64,000 bases of DNA. It comes from Amycolatopsis japonica (GTDB lineage Bacteria; Actinomycetota; Actinomycetes; Mycobacteriales; Pseudonocardiaceae). The notes under the pieces are model-generated. The model was not told the origin of the DNA, ran no database searches, and saw only the letters and a program-made list of their open reading frames with translations. The position numbers and the translations under genes were made by a program. The stretch is from assembly GCF_000732925.1 (NCBI RefSeq), contig NZ_CP008953.1, forward strand, positions 5,704,001 through 5,768,000. The letters run 5' to 3'. Of this stretch, positions 41,255 to 50,684 are shown piece by piece (position 1 is the first letter of the stretch; every line of letters starts with the position of its first letter).

Positions 41255-42453
41255 CGGCCACCTCCCAGCAGGGGCCCGAGGATTCCGCCGAGCACGCCGC
41301 CCAGCGCGTTCCCTTGAGCGGCCGGAGGAGCTTGCGGGAGATCACCGGGCAACGGCAGCACCGGCGGGGCGGCACCGTTGTTGAACGGGATCGCGCCGGG
41401 TGTGCCGGTGCCCTGGGTGCCCGGCAGCTGGATGATCGGCTGCGACGAGTTGTTCATGTTCTCCAGGAAGGTGTCCAGGTTCAGGTCGATCTTGGCCTCG
41501 ACGTTCGCGTAGTCGCCCTTGATCACGTTGCCCGCGTAGTCCGGGAACGGATACGTGAGCAGGATCCGCAGCGCCGTCGGCAGATCCTGGCCCGCCTCGG
41601 TCAGCTTCTTCAGCGTGGGCTGCAACGCGCGCAGGTTCGCGACCAGCGTGTCCTTGCTCGCCTTGATCGTCTCGGTGGCGACCCCGGAAAGGGTGTTCAG
41701 CGACTGCAGCATGCCGACGAGCTGATCCCGTTGCTCGGTCACGACCTTGAGCCCCGGCGAGAGGTTGTCGAGTGCGTTGGTGAGGTTCTGCGTCTGGCCG
41801 ACCAGGGTCTTGGACAGCCGGTCGAGACCGTCGATGGCGCGCAGGATCTCACCCTTGTGCCCGTCGAGTTCGGTGGCCAGCTTGTCCACCCGGGACAGCA
41901 GGGAGCGGACCTCGGCCTCGTTGCCGGTGAGCGCCTCGTTGAGTTCGTGGCTGATCTTCTGGATCTGCTCGACCCCGCCGCCGTTGAGCAGCAGGGAAAG
42001 CGCGCCGAGGACCTCTTCGACCTCGGGGTTGCGGTTCGTGCGGTCCAGCGGGATCTTCGCGCCCTCGGCGAGCGTTCCTTCGGGCTTTTCGGGGGCGTGC
42101 AGATCGACGAACTTCTCCCCCAGCAGGCTCGACTGCCGCAGCTCGGCGCGTGCGTTCGCGGGCAGCGCGATGTCGCCGTTGACCACCATGCTCACCCACG
42201 CCGAACGCGTGTCCGGCGCGAGGTCGATCTTCTCGACGCGGCCGACCGGGACGTCGTTGACCTTCACACTCGCCTGCGGCACGAGGTCCAGGACGTCGGA
42301 GAACTGCGCGGTGAGCCGGTACGGATGGTCGCCGAGATCCGCGCCGCCCGGCAACGGTGTGTTGTACAGCCCCGAAAACCCGCCGTCACTGCATCCGGCG
42401 AGCACGAGGACGCCCGCCATCACCCCGGCGATCTTCTGCCGCTGCCGCCTCAT
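41251..42453 (-). CDS. mceE: Mce family lipoprotein MceE
   Basis: 400 residues. The N-terminus is a lipoprotein signal with lipobox VLAGC (VMAGVLVLAGCSDGG), as in the LprK/MceE type, which is normally the only lipidated member of the set. The MCE domain follows (YRLTAQFSDVLDLVPQASVK, VNDVPVGRVEKIDLAPDTRS), then helical segments and a Gly/Pro C-terminus. ATG 42453 overlaps mceD by ATGA. Confidence 0.92.
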   Translation of the reverse strand: MRRQRQKIAGVMAGVLVLAGCSDGGFSGLYNTPLPGGADLGDHPYRLTAQFSDVLDLVPQASVKVNDVPVGRVEKIDLAPDTRSAWVSMVVNGDIALPANARAELRQSSLLGEKFVDLHAPEKPEGTLAEGAKIPLDRTNRNPEVEEVLGALSLLLNGGGVEQIQKISHELNEALTGNEAEVRSLLSRVDKLATELDGHKGEILRAIDGLDRLSKTLVGQTQNLTNALDNLSPGLKVVTEQRDQLVGMLQSLNTLSGVATETIKASKDTLVANLRALQPTLKKLTEAGQDLPTALRILLTYPFPDYAGNVIKGDYANVEAKIDLNLDTFLENMNNSSQPIIQLPGTQGTGTPGAIPFNNGAAPPVLPLPGDLPQAPPAAQGNALGGVLGGILGPLLGGGR

Positions 42454-43631
42454 TTCGGGAGTCCTTTGGTCATGACGTCCACCAGCGGGAGAGGCAACGG
42501 CGGCAGTTCGCCGCTCTGCAGCGAGGCCAGCACCTGCGGGACCGACGGGAGTTTCAGCGTGCCGTCGAGGACGGGCGCGAGCTGTTTGCAGATGGTGCCC
42601 AGCGCGTCAGGGATCGGTTTCGGCGTGCTCGCGCTGATCAGCCGGCACACGGTCAGGATCGGCGGGTGGGTCAGTTCGTTGAGGTTGTCGCGCACCGCGA
42701 TCGTGCCGGACGCGGCGTCGTAGGAGTTGATGAAGTTGGTCGCCCCGGTCGGCGCGATGTCGATCACCTCGGCGAGCGAGGCACGCTGGTCCACGAGCAC
42801 CTTCGTCAGCCCGGCCAGTTTGTCCACATTGGACGAGAGCAGATCCTTGTTCTCCGCGACGAACTTCTCGACGTCGCCCATCGCCGTCGCCAGGGAGCTC
42901 AACGCGGAGCCGACGTCGGCGGAGTCCGCGGCCAGGAACCCGCTCACGTCCGCCGCCCGGCGATAGAACTCGTTGAGCTGCTTGTCGCTTTCGGCCAGCG
43001 CGCCGGTGAAGGAGTTCAGGTTCTGCACGGTGGTGAACAGGTCGCCCTTGGAGCTGTCCAAGGTCTTGGCCAGTTCGGACAGCCGCGTCACCGTGGTGTT
43101 GAGGTTCTTCCCGTTGCCGGCGAGGTTCGCCGCCGCGGTGTCGAGCACGTCGGACAGCGCGCCGTTCTTGTTGGCACCGTTGGGTCCGAGGCTGGTCGAG
43201 AGCTTGTCGAGACTCGTGTAGAGGTCGTCGAGCTCGGCGGGCGTCGCCGTCTTCTCCTTGGCGATCACCGTGTCCGTCGCCATTTCGGGGCCGCTCTCGT
43301 AGGCCGGGGTCAGCTGCACGTAGCGGTCGCTGACCAGGCTCGGCGCGACGACGACGGCGCCCGCGTCGGCCGGGATCGGCGTGTCGCCGTCGATCCGCAT
43401 GTCGACCCGGACCGCCTCGCCCTGCGGGGTCACGCCGGTGATCTCCCCGACCTTCACGCCGAGCACCCGGACCGACGAACCCGCGTAGAGCCCGACGGTC
43501 TTGCCGAAATAGGCGCTGATCCGGGTCCCGCCCGGTTCCTTGAACACCAGCCACAGCCCGGCGGTCAGGAGCAGCACGAGGACGCAGGCGAACGCGACCC
43601 AGTTGTAAAGCGTGCGAGTCCGGGTGCTCAT
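42450..43631 (-). CDS. mceD: Mce family protein MceD
   Basis: 393 residues: N-terminal helix (LYNWVAFACVLVLLLTAGLW), MCE domain (RISAYFGKTVGLYAGSSVRV, LGVKVGEITGVTPQGEAVRV) and coiled helical region with repeated SLxxLxxxxDxSxxxL-like heptads. ATG 43631 overlaps mceC by ATGA. Confidence 0.92.
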   Translation of the reverse strand: MSTRTRTLYNWVAFACVLVLLLTAGLWLVFKEPGGTRISAYFGKTVGLYAGSSVRVLGVKVGEITGVTPQGEAVRVDMRIDGDTPIPADAGAVVVAPSLVSDRYVQLTPAYESGPEMATDTVIAKEKTATPAELDDLYTSLDKLSTSLGPNGANKNGALSDVLDTAAANLAGNGKNLNTTVTRLSELAKTLDSSKGDLFTTVQNLNSFTGALAESDKQLNEFYRRAADVSGFLAADSADVGSALSSLATAMGDVEKFVAENKDLLSSNVDKLAGLTKVLVDQRASLAEVIDIAPTGATNFINSYDAASGTIAVRDNLNELTHPPILTVCRLISASTPKPIPDALGTICKQLAPVLDGTLKLPSVPQVLASLQSGELPPLPLPLVDVMTKGLPK

Positions 43632-44659
43632 CGTCCACCCACTCCCTGGTTCGGCGCCGCGATCGGCGGGGTGCAGCCCTCCGGGTTCACCTGGAACGCG
43701 CCCGCGATGATCGTCGGCGGCAGCAGACCGCACAGGTAACCCTCGAACCAGCGTCCGTTGCCGGTCGCGTTGGCGCCGACGCGGGCGAACGGCGCCATCA
43801 GCGCGAGACTGCGGCTGAGATTGTCCTGGTTGCGCTGCAGGATGTCGGTGACCTTGCCGAGTTTCTCCAGCGTCGGCTTCAGCTGTTGCCGGTTGTCGGC
43901 GACGAGACCGGACAGCTGCGCGGAAACCTGTTGCGTGCCCTTGAGCAAGGTGCTGATCGCGTCCTTCCGGTTCTGCAGTTCGGCGAGCAGGAGATTGCCG
44001 TCGTCGAGGATCCGTTTCAGCTGCGCGTTGCGATCGGACAGCGTCTTGGACACCTTGCTCGTGTTGGCCAGCAACGCCTTCAGGTCACTGTCGCGTGAGG
44101 ACACCGTCTTGGACAACGAGGAGAGGCCGCCGAGGGCGTCCTTGAGGTACTGCGGGCTGTCCTTGAGCGCGTCGGACAGGACGGTAAAACTCGTCGCCAG
44201 CTGCGCGGTGTCGATCTCGCCGACCGTGCCCGACAGCTCCTGGAACGCGTCCTGCAGTTCGAACGGCGTCCGCGTGCGGTCGAGCCCGATGGTGGTGTTC
44301 GGGTCCTGGTTCGCCTTGCCCTTCGGCGTGAGCGCGAGGAACTTCTCGCCCAGCAGCGTCTTGATCTCGATCGACGCCGCGGTCGCGTCGCCGACCCGCA
44401 CGTCCTTGACGCGGAACTTCACCAGCACCTTCTTGCCCGCCAGCTCCACCGAGCTGACCTGCCCGACCTTGACCCCGGCGACCTGGACTTCGTTGTCCGG
44501 CGCCAGCCCTGCCGACTCGCCGAAGTACGCGGAGTACGTCGTCCCGCTGCCGAACAACGGGATCCGATCGGAGAAGTACGTCGTCGCCGTGATCAGCACG
44601 ATCAGGATCAGCGTCACGCCGCCGACCACGGCCTGGTTGCGTTCCTTGAGCGGCTTCAC
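43628..44659 (-). CDS. mceC: Mce family protein MceC
   Basis: 343 residues: N-terminal helix (QAVVGGVTLILIVLITATTY), MCE domain (YSAYFGESAGLAPDNEVQVA, GVKVGQVSSVELAGKKVLVK), helical region, and a C-terminal Cys pair (GYLCGLL ... NPEGCTPP) shared with MceB. GTG 44659 overlaps mceB by GTGA. Confidence 0.92.
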   Translation of the reverse strand: MKPLKERNQAVVGGVTLILIVLITATTYFSDRIPLFGSGTTYSAYFGESAGLAPDNEVQVAGVKVGQVSSVELAGKKVLVKFRVKDVRVGDATAASIEIKTLLGEKFLALTPKGKANQDPNTTIGLDRTRTPFELQDAFQELSGTVGEIDTAQLATSFTVLSDALKDSPQYLKDALGGLSSLSKTVSSRDSDLKALLANTSKVSKTLSDRNAQLKRILDDGNLLLAELQNRKDAISTLLKGTQQVSAQLSGLVADNRQQLKPTLEKLGKVTDILQRNQDNLSRSLALMAPFARVGANATGNGRWFEGYLCGLLPPTIIAGAFQVNPEGCTPPIAAPNQGVGGR

Positions 44660-45693
44660 GGCCCGCACCTCTCCGGTCGCTGCGTGCCGGGCAGCGGCGT
44701 GATCGGCAGTTCGATGTTGAGCGATTTGATGCCGATGCTGCCGGAGATCCCGCACAGGTAGTAGTTGAACCAGCTGCCGTAGCTCAGCGTCCTGGTGAAC
44801 TTCTGCAGGTTGCCCGGCAGCACCTGCAGGAGATGGTCGAGCAGCTGTTCGGAATCGCCGAGGTTCTGCGACAGCGCGCCGAGCTGGGCGACGTCGTCTT
44901 TGATCGCCGGCCGCGCGTCGGCGAGCAGGCCGGTCGTGGCGACGGTGAGGTCGCCCAGCGCCTTGACCGCTTCCCCGATCGGCCGGCGCTGCTCGGAAAG
45001 CCCCGTGACCAGCCGCTGGGTCTGATCGATCAGCTCGCCCAGCTGTGGCGAGCGCTTCTCGACCGTGCCGAGCACGGTGTTGAGGTTCGCGATGACCTCG
45101 CCGATGATCTTGTCCTTGCCCGCGATCGCGGACGTGACCGACGCGGTGTGCGCGAGCAGGCTGGTGATCGTGCCGCCCTCGCCTTGGAAGACCTGGATGA
45201 TCTCGTAGGACAGTTTGTTGACGTCCTCGGGGTTGAGCGCGCGGAAGAGCGGTTTGAACCCGTTGAAGAGGACGGTCAGGTTCAGGGCCGGTTTCGTGCG
45301 CTCGGACGGGATGACCCCGCCGCGCGGCAACGACTTCTCGTCCCCGATGTCCGTGCCGAGCGAGAGATACCGCTGCCCGACGAGGTTGCGGTACTTGATG
45401 GTCGCGGTCACCGAGGCGGGCAGCCGGTGCGAGGTCTGGACGTCGAAGTGGACCTGGGCGAAGTTCCGTTCGCCCTCCTCGACCTCGATCTTGCCGACCT
45501 GGCCGACCTTCACGCCGACGATGCGGACGTCGTCGCCTTCCTTGAGACCGGACGCGTCGGTGAACTTGGCCGTGTAGCCCGAGGTCTCGCCGAAGTTGGT
45601 GTTCGCGATGGTGGCGCCGAGGATCGCGGTGAGCAGCACGGTCACCACCGCGAAGACGAGGATCTTGATCAGATCCGGGACGAAGGACCTCAT
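44656..45693 (-). CDS. mceB: Mce family protein MceB
   Basis: 345 residues: N-terminal helix (LIKILVFAVVTVLLTAILGA), MCE domain (YTAKFTDASGLKEGDDVRIV, GVKVGQVGKIEVEEGERNFA), helical region and C-terminal NYYLCGISG. ATG 45693 follows GGGAGGGG. Unlike every other junction in this operon, mceB does not overlap the gene before it: 241 bp carrying palindromes separates it from mceA, so it may need its own promoter or read-through. Confidence 0.92.
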   Translation of the reverse strand: MRSFVPDLIKILVFAVVTVLLTAILGATIANTNFGETSGYTAKFTDASGLKEGDDVRIVGVKVGQVGKIEVEEGERNFAQVHFDVQTSHRLPASVTATIKYRNLVGQRYLSLGTDIGDEKSLPRGGVIPSERTKPALNLTVLFNGFKPLFRALNPEDVNKLSYEIIQVFQGEGGTITSLLAHTASVTSAIAGKDKIIGEVIANLNTVLGTVEKRSPQLGELIDQTQRLVTGLSEQRRPIGEAVKALGDLTVATTGLLADARPAIKDDVAQLGALSQNLGDSEQLLDHLLQVLPGNLQKFTRTLSYGSWFNYYLCGISGSIGIKSLNIELPITPLPGTQRPERCGP

Positions 45694-45727
45694 CGGGTGC
45701 CCCTCCCGTCCGAGGCTGGGCAAGCGC

Positions 45728-45780
45728 GTTGCGAAAGCCACTTTCGCAACGTTGAAGGTTGCGAAAGTGGCTTTCGCAAC
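45728..45780. repeat. two inverted GTTGCGAAAG units inside the mce operon
   Basis: GTTGCGAAAGCCACTTTCGC... (45728-45750), GTTGAAG spacer, then the exact reverse complement unit (45758-45780). A 23-bp hairpin that can also fold as two small ones. A smaller GCGAAGGGCCCCTTCAGC palindrome follows at 45788-45808. All lie between mceA and mceB. Confidence 0.9.
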
Positions 45781-45855
45781 GTCTGGTGGGCGAAGGGCCC
45801 CTTCAGCCCAGCCTTGCCGCGGGGGGTCGAACGGCTCCAGCACCCGACGCGGCGG

Positions 45856-45908
45856 TCCGTGAAGGTCTCCTTCCCTACGCTCAAGGTAGGGAAGGAGGCC
45901 TTCACGGA
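45856..45908. repeat. palindrome, 23-bp arms, between mceA and mceB
   Basis: TCCGTGAAGGTCTCCTTCCC... (45856-45878) pairs with 45886-45908 with one G-T mismatch over GCTCAAG. It starts 27 bases after the mceA stop codon. Confidence 0.9.
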
Positions 45909-45934
45909 CCCGGACCCCACGTTCGGCACGGTCC

Positions 45935-47269
45935 TCATCGCAGTTCCACCTCCGCCCCGCGGTACAGCGGCCCCACCAGCAGGCTGCCCCAGTTCGGCAC
46001 CTGGTCCGGCGTCGTGCCCATCGCCGGCGACACGAGCAGATCGATCAGCCGCTGCTCGTCCGGCGAGTTCACCACCGAACCACCCGCGTTCCCGCCCGCG
46101 GGAATGGTCCCGTTCGAGGGCAGGGTGCCGTCGGGATCGCGCGGCGGCGCGGGTTTCGACGATCCGTCGTCGATGGCGCCGTCCGGCGGGTACTGCGGCC
46201 AGCGGCCCGGCGGCGGGAGCTCCGGATAGCACCGGGGGCCGCGTTTGTCGTTGTACTTCGGCTCGTCGACGCCCGGCAGGTACTTGCCCCGGCTCGGCGT
46301 GAACTCGATCGTCACCCGGCTGACCTCGGGATGCGCGGTGCCCTTGCCGAACGCGAGTTCCGCGCGCGGCACCGATCCGGCGAGCTGTTTGAGCAGGCAC
46401 GGGTACTCCGGCGAGTATTTCGCGAGGACGTCCAAAGTGGGCTGCAGGTTGGTGGTGAGGCGGATCAGGTTGTCCTGATTGACTTTCAGGAAACTCGTCA
46501 GATCGATCGAGGCCGCGGTCACCGTCGAGTAGACGTCGGCGAGCCCGCGCTGGCTCTCGACCAGGGTCTTGCTCGTGGTGGTCAGATCCGACAACGCGGC
46601 CAGCAGATCCGGCGCGGCCTTGTCGTAGATCGCGGCGGCGTCGGCGACTCCGGTGATGTCGGCCTTGAGATCCGGCAAAGACGGATTCACTTTGCCCAGA
46701 TATTCCGAAAGTCCCGCCATCGTCGCGCCGAGCTGCTTGCCCTGACCGTCCAAAGCGGACGCGACGGCGTTGAGCGTGCTGGCCATCTTCTCCGGCTGGA
46801 CGGCCTGCAGCAACGGCATCACGTTGCCGAGCACGGTTTCCAGCTCGATCGCGCTGCTGCTGCGGTCCTGCGGGATGACGTCGCCCTCGGCGATGTGCCG
46901 ATCCGGCTTCTCGGGTACCTGCAAGGCGACATACCGCTCGCCGAACAACGTCTTCGGCAGCAGCCGCGCGGACACGTTGGACGGGATGACCGGCGTCTTG
47001 TCCGGCTGCAGCGCCAGATCCATCGTCGCGCGATCGCCGTGGGCCTGGATCGCGCGGACCTCGCCGACGACCATTCCCCGCACCTTGACGTCCGCGCCCT
47101 CGCGCATCTGGTTGCCGATGCGGTCGGTCTCCAGTTTCACCAGGGTCACCGAAGTGAAGGCCTTCTGGTAGAAGGCGATGGTGGTGACGAAGAACAGCAC
47201 GACCACCACGAGGAAGATCAGCCCCAGCACCTGGTGCCGGAGCCGCTGCAGCAGCATCCTCCTGTTCAC
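45935..47269 (-). CDS. mceA: Mce family protein MceA
   Basis: 444 residues: N-terminal helix (QVLGLIFLVVVVLFFVTTIA), MCE domain (VTLVKLETDRIGNQMREGAD, VKVRGMVVGEVRAIQAHGDR), helical region, and a long Pro/Gly-rich tail (YPELPPPGRWPQYPPDGAID). GTG 47269 overlaps yrbEB by GTGA. First Mce subunit of the operon and, by analogy with mce4, involved in cholesterol or steroid uptake. Confidence 0.92.
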   Translation of the reverse strand: MNRRMLLQRLRHQVLGLIFLVVVVLFFVTTIAFYQKAFTSVTLVKLETDRIGNQMREGADVKVRGMVVGEVRAIQAHGDRATMDLALQPDKTPVIPSNVSARLLPKTLFGERYVALQVPEKPDRHIAEGDVIPQDRSSSAIELETVLGNVMPLLQAVQPEKMASTLNAVASALDGQGKQLGATMAGLSEYLGKVNPSLPDLKADITGVADAAAIYDKAAPDLLAALSDLTTTSKTLVESQRGLADVYSTVTAASIDLTSFLKVNQDNLIRLTTNLQPTLDVLAKYSPEYPCLLKQLAGSVPRAELAFGKGTAHPEVSRVTIEFTPSRGKYLPGVDEPKYNDKRGPRCYPELPPPGRWPQYPPDGAIDDGSSKPAPPRDPDGTLPSNGTIPAGGNAGGSVVNSPDEQRLIDLLVSPAMGTTPDQVPNWGSLLVGPLYRGAEVELR

Positions 47270-48114
47270 CCGGAAATCCTCACTGTCGTGGTGGCGCCCC
47301 AGATCGCCAGGCTCAGGAAGAAGTCGAGCACCGAGATCAGCACGATCGACGTCCGCACCGCGCGGCCGACCGCGACGCCGACCCCGGCGGGCCCACCGCT
47401 GGCGGTATAGCCGTAGTAGCAATGGGACAGGATGACGAGCACGCTGAAGATGATCACCTTGAGGAACGACCAGAGCACGTCCTCGGGCGGCAGGAACAGC
47501 GTGAAGTAATGGTCGTAGGTGCCCGCGGACTGGCCGTAGAGCCAGATGGTGATCTGCCGCGAGGCGAGATAGGACGAAAGCAGCCCGACGGCGTACAGCG
47601 GGATCACCGCGGCGACGCCGGCGATCACCCGCGTCGTCACCAGGTACGGCATGCTCGGCACGCCCATCACTTCGAGCGCGTCGATCTCCTCGGAGATCTT
47701 CATCGCGCCCAGTTGCGCGGTGAACCCACAGCCGACGGTGGCCGAAAGCGCGAGCCCGGCCGAAAGCGGCGCGACCTCGCGGGTGTTGAAGTAGGCCGAG
47801 ATGAACCCGGTCAGCGCGGCCGTGCCGAGCTGGTTCAGCGCCGAATAACCCTGCAGGCCGACGATGAGACCGGTGAACAGCGTCATCCCGATCATCACGC
47901 CTAGCGTCCCGCCGATCACCGCGAGCGCGCCCGTGCCGAAGCTGACTTCGGTCAGCAGGCGGAAGATCTCGCGGCCGTAGCGCCGGATCGTGCGCGGGGT
48001 CCAGGCCAGCGCGCGGAAGTAGAACGAAAGCTGGCCGCCGAAGCCTTCCAGCATCGCGCCGGGACGCGCGATGATCTCGAGCGTCCGGTCGGAAACAGCG
48101 GGTTCGCCTGCCAT
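47266..48114 (-). CDS. yrbE4B: MlaE-type permease YrbEB
   Basis: 282 residues, multi-helix permease of the MlaE/YrbE family: GVMIGMTLFTGLIVGLQGYS, GCGFTAQLGAMKISEEIDAL, EVMGVPSMPYLVTTRVIAGV. The EEIDALEVMG stretch is the conserved coupling region for the MceG ATPase, which is not encoded in this window. One-base gap from yrbEA; GTGA overlap into mceA. Confidence 0.92.
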   Translation of the reverse strand: MAGEPAVSDRTLEIIARPGAMLEGFGGQLSFYFRALAWTPRTIRRYGREIFRLLTEVSFGTGALAVIGGTLGVMIGMTLFTGLIVGLQGYSALNQLGTAALTGFISAYFNTREVAPLSAGLALSATVGCGFTAQLGAMKISEEIDALEVMGVPSMPYLVTTRVIAGVAAVIPLYAVGLLSSYLASRQITIWLYGQSAGTYDHYFTLFLPPEDVLWSFLKVIIFSVLVILSHCYYGYTASGGPAGVGVAVGRAVRTSIVLISVLDFFLSLAIWGATTTVRISG

Positions 48115-48115
48115 G

Positions 48116-48901
48116 TCACATCGCCTTCGGCGGCACGATCCGCAGGTAGATCGCGGTCAGCACGACATTGATCAGGAACAGCAGCAGGAACGTGATGACC
48201 ACGGCCTGGTTCACCGCGTCACCGACGCCCTTCGGCCCGCCCGCCGGGTTCAGCCCGCGGAACGCCGCGACCACCCCGGCGACGAAACCGTAGAGGAGCG
48301 CCTTGATCTCGCTGATCCAGAGGTCCGGCACCTGCGCGAGGGCGTTGAAGCTGGCGAGGTACGCGCCCGGCGTGCCGCCCTGCATGACGACGTTGAAGAA
48401 GTAGCCGCCGAGCACGCCGACGACGCTGACCAAACCGTTCAGCAGCACCGAAACCACGATCGCGGCGAGGACGCGGGGCACGATCAGGCGCTGGATCGGG
48501 TTGACCCCGAGCACCTCCATCGCGTCGATCTCTTCGCGGATCTTGCGGGCACCGATGTCGGCGCAGACCGCGCTGCCGCCCGCGCCCGCCACCAGCAGCG
48601 CGGTGATCAGCGGGCTCGCCTGCTGCACGATCGCGAGCGCGCTCGCCGCGCCGGTGAACGACTGCGCGCCGATCTGCTGCGTCAGCGATCCCAGCTGCAG
48701 CGCGATGACCGCGCCGAACGGGATCGCCACGAGCGCCGTGGGCAGGATGGTGACACTGGCGAAGAACCAGCACTGCTGGATCCATTCGCGGAACTGGAAC
48801 GGTCGTTTGAAGATCGCGCGCAGGACTTCCCACGACAGCGTCGCGAGCCTGCCGACCTGTGTGAGCGCACCCGTACCGGGGACGGACACCGTCGCTCCCA
48901 C
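48116..48901 (-). CDS. yrbE4A: MlaE-type permease YrbEA
   Basis: 261 residues, inner-membrane permease: FASVTILPTALVAIPFGAVI, GGSAVCADIGARKIREEIDA, MEVLGVNPIQRLIVPRVLAA. Pairs with YrbEB as the transmembrane core of the Mce lipid ABC importer. The 91-bp gap to the SDR upstream shows no KstR-type site, so transcription may continue from the SDR genes. Confidence 0.92.
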   Translation of the reverse strand: MGATVSVPGTGALTQVGRLATLSWEVLRAIFKRPFQFREWIQQCWFFASVTILPTALVAIPFGAVIALQLGSLTQQIGAQSFTGAASALAIVQQASPLITALLVAGAGGSAVCADIGARKIREEIDAMEVLGVNPIQRLIVPRVLAAIVVSVLLNGLVSVVGVLGGYFFNVVMQGGTPGAYLASFNALAQVPDLWISEIKALLYGFVAGVVAAFRGLNPAGGPKGVGDAVNQAVVITFLLLFLINVVLTAIYLRIVPPKAM

Positions 48902-48992
48902 AGAACCTCCCAGTCGCCTGCCCCGAGTCTTACTCCACCTGTCAACGCCCCATTGCGTTAGCGGTGTTCACTTTGCTCTCGGCACCTCCGCG

Positions 48993-49754
48993 CTAGAACT
49001 TGAGAGCGTGCGTCGCGGTCGCGCCGCCGTCGGCGACGAACTCCGCGCCCGTGCTGTACGAACTTTCGTCACTGGCCAGGAACAACACGAGTTTCGCGAT
49101 GTCCTCCGGCTGTCCGACGCGGCCGAGGGCGACCTTCTTGCCCACCCACGACATGTCGACTTTCTGCCCGCCCGCGGCGGCGGCGACCATCGGGGTGTCG
49201 ATCGCGCCGGGGTGGACCGAATTGACCCGGATGTTCTTCGCGCCGAGTTCGAGCGCGGCGACCTTGGTCATCCCGCGGATCGCGAACTTGCTCGCGGTGT
49301 AGGCGACGAGGAACGGCATCCCGGCGAGCCCCTCCACTGAGGACACGTTGACGATGGAGCCGCCTCCGGCCCCGGTCATCGGTTCAACGACCGAGCGCAT
49401 CCCGAGAAACGCCCCGATCTGGTTGACCCGGACGACGCGTTCGTAGTCGGCGAGCGTGGTCTTGCCCAGTTCCGAGAAGTGCAGGATGCCCGCGTTGTTG
49501 ACCAGCACCGTCGGCGGGCCGAACTCCGCCTGGGTGCGCTCGATCGCCGCGTCCCATTCGGCTTCGTCGCCGACGTCGAGGTGCTGGTAGACGGCCGCTT
49601 CGCCGAGATCGGCGGCGAGTTTCTTGCCGTCGAGGTCGTTGATGTCGGCGATCACCACGCGCGCGCCCTCGGCGACGAACAGCCGCGCGGCCGCCTCGCC
49701 CTGCCCGCGGGCACCACCGGTGATCAGCGCTACCTTGCCGTCGAGCCTGCCCAT
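48993..49754 (-). CDS. SDR, 3-alpha/20-beta-hydroxysteroid dehydrogenase-like
   Basis: 253 residues, classical SDR: LDGKVALITGGARGQGEAAA (TGxxxGxG), LVNNAGILHF, and the catalytic IVNVSSVEGLAGMPFLVAYT followed by ASKFAIRG with Tyr-X3-Lys. The LALASDESSYSTGAEFVADGG-like C-terminus and the EGLAG after the catalytic Ser resemble M. tuberculosis Rv2002 (20-beta-HSD). ATG 49754 is chosen over ATG 49760 because GGAGG would lie only two bases from the latter. Probable role: oxidoreduction of a steroid hydroxyl in this steroid locus. Confidence 0.86.
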   Translation of the reverse strand: MGRLDGKVALITGGARGQGEAAARLFVAEGARVVIADINDLDGKKLAADLGEAAVYQHLDVGDEAEWDAAIERTQAEFGPPTVLVNNAGILHFSELGKTTLADYERVVRVNQIGAFLGMRSVVEPMTGAGGGSIVNVSSVEGLAGMPFLVAYTASKFAIRGMTKVAALELGAKNIRVNSVHPGAIDTPMVAAAAGGQKVDMSWVGKKVALGRVGQPEDIAKLVLFLASDESSYSTGAEFVADGGATATHALKF

Positions 49755-49770
49755 CGTCATCTCCTCCGAT

Positions 49771-50655
49771 TCACGGCAGCGACATGATCTCGGACGCGGA
49801 GAACATCCGCTCCGGGTCGCGGTCGGCGAAGTAGCCGCCCACGCTGGTGGCGAGTTCTTCGGGGGTCCAGGTGCCGTTGGCGGTGTCGAACCGCTGTTCC
49901 ACCGACGGCGGCCGCATCAGCGCGACCATCCCGCCGTAGACGAGGAACACCTGGCCGTTGACGCGATCCGCGTCCGGCGAGCAGAGGAACGACACGAACG
50001 GCGCGACGTGGTCGACCGAAAGCGGGTCGATCCCCTCCGGCGCGTCGGCGCCGAAGACGGCTTCGGTCATCGCTGTGCGGGCGCGCGGGCAGATCGCGTT
50101 GGCGCGGACGCCGTAGCGGGAAAGACCGCGCGCGGTGGAGACGGTCAGCGCGGCGATACCCGCCTTGGCCGCTCCGTAGTTCGGCTGGCCGGGGGCGCCG
50201 AGCAGGAACGACTCCGACGCGGTGTTGACCACCCGGCCGTACACCGGCGCGCCGTCCACTTTGGACTTGTCGCGCCAGTACGCCCCGGCGTTGCGCGAAA
50301 GCAGGAAGTGCCCGCGCAGGTGGACGCGGAGCACCGTGTCCCATTCGTCGTCGGTCATCGAGAAGAGCATCCGGTCGCGCAGCACGCCCGCGTTGTTGAC
50401 CAGGACGTGCAACCCGCCGAAGTGGTCGACGGCGGCGGTGAGCAGCGCGTCCGCGGTCGCGGATTCCGACACGTCGCCGGTGACCGCGATGGCCTTGCCG
50501 CCCTCGGCCTCGATCTCGTCGGCCACCGCCTGCGCGGCGGTGGACACGTCGTTGACCACCACCGACGCTCCCGCGGCGGCCAGCGCCAGCGCCTCGGCCC
50601 GGCCGAGTCCCGCGCCGGCGCCGGTCACGATGGCCGTCTTGCCGTCCAAACTCAC
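49771..50655 (-). CDS. hsd4A: SDR, Hsd4A-like 17-beta-hydroxysteroid dehydrogenase / beta-hydroxyacyl-CoA dehydrogenase
   Basis: 294 residues. SDR of the multifunctional-enzyme-2 type: AIVTGAGAGLGRAEALALAA, LVNNAGVLRDRMLFSMTDDE, GRVVNTASESFLLGAPGQPN and YGAAKAG with catalytic Tyr/Lys. M. tuberculosis Rv3502c, the equivalent gene beside mce4, acts on the steroid side chain and 17-OH. GTG 50655 has AAGGAGG six bases upstream. Sixteen bases separate it from the next SDR. A weak KstR-like half-site lies in its promoter region. Confidence 0.88.
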   Translation of the reverse strand: MSLDGKTAIVTGAGAGLGRAEALALAAAGASVVVNDVSTAAQAVADEIEAEGGKAIAVTGDVSESATADALLTAAVDHFGGLHVLVNNAGVLRDRMLFSMTDDEWDTVLRVHLRGHFLLSRNAGAYWRDKSKVDGAPVYGRVVNTASESFLLGAPGQPNYGAAKAGIAALTVSTARGLSRYGVRANAICPRARTAMTEAVFGADAPEGIDPLSVDHVAPFVSFLCSPDADRVNGQVFLVYGGMVALMRPPSVEQRFDTANGTWTPEELATSVGGYFADRDPERMFSASEIMSLP

Positions 50656-50684
50656 TCCGGGCCTCCTTGCCTCTCCGCACACAC

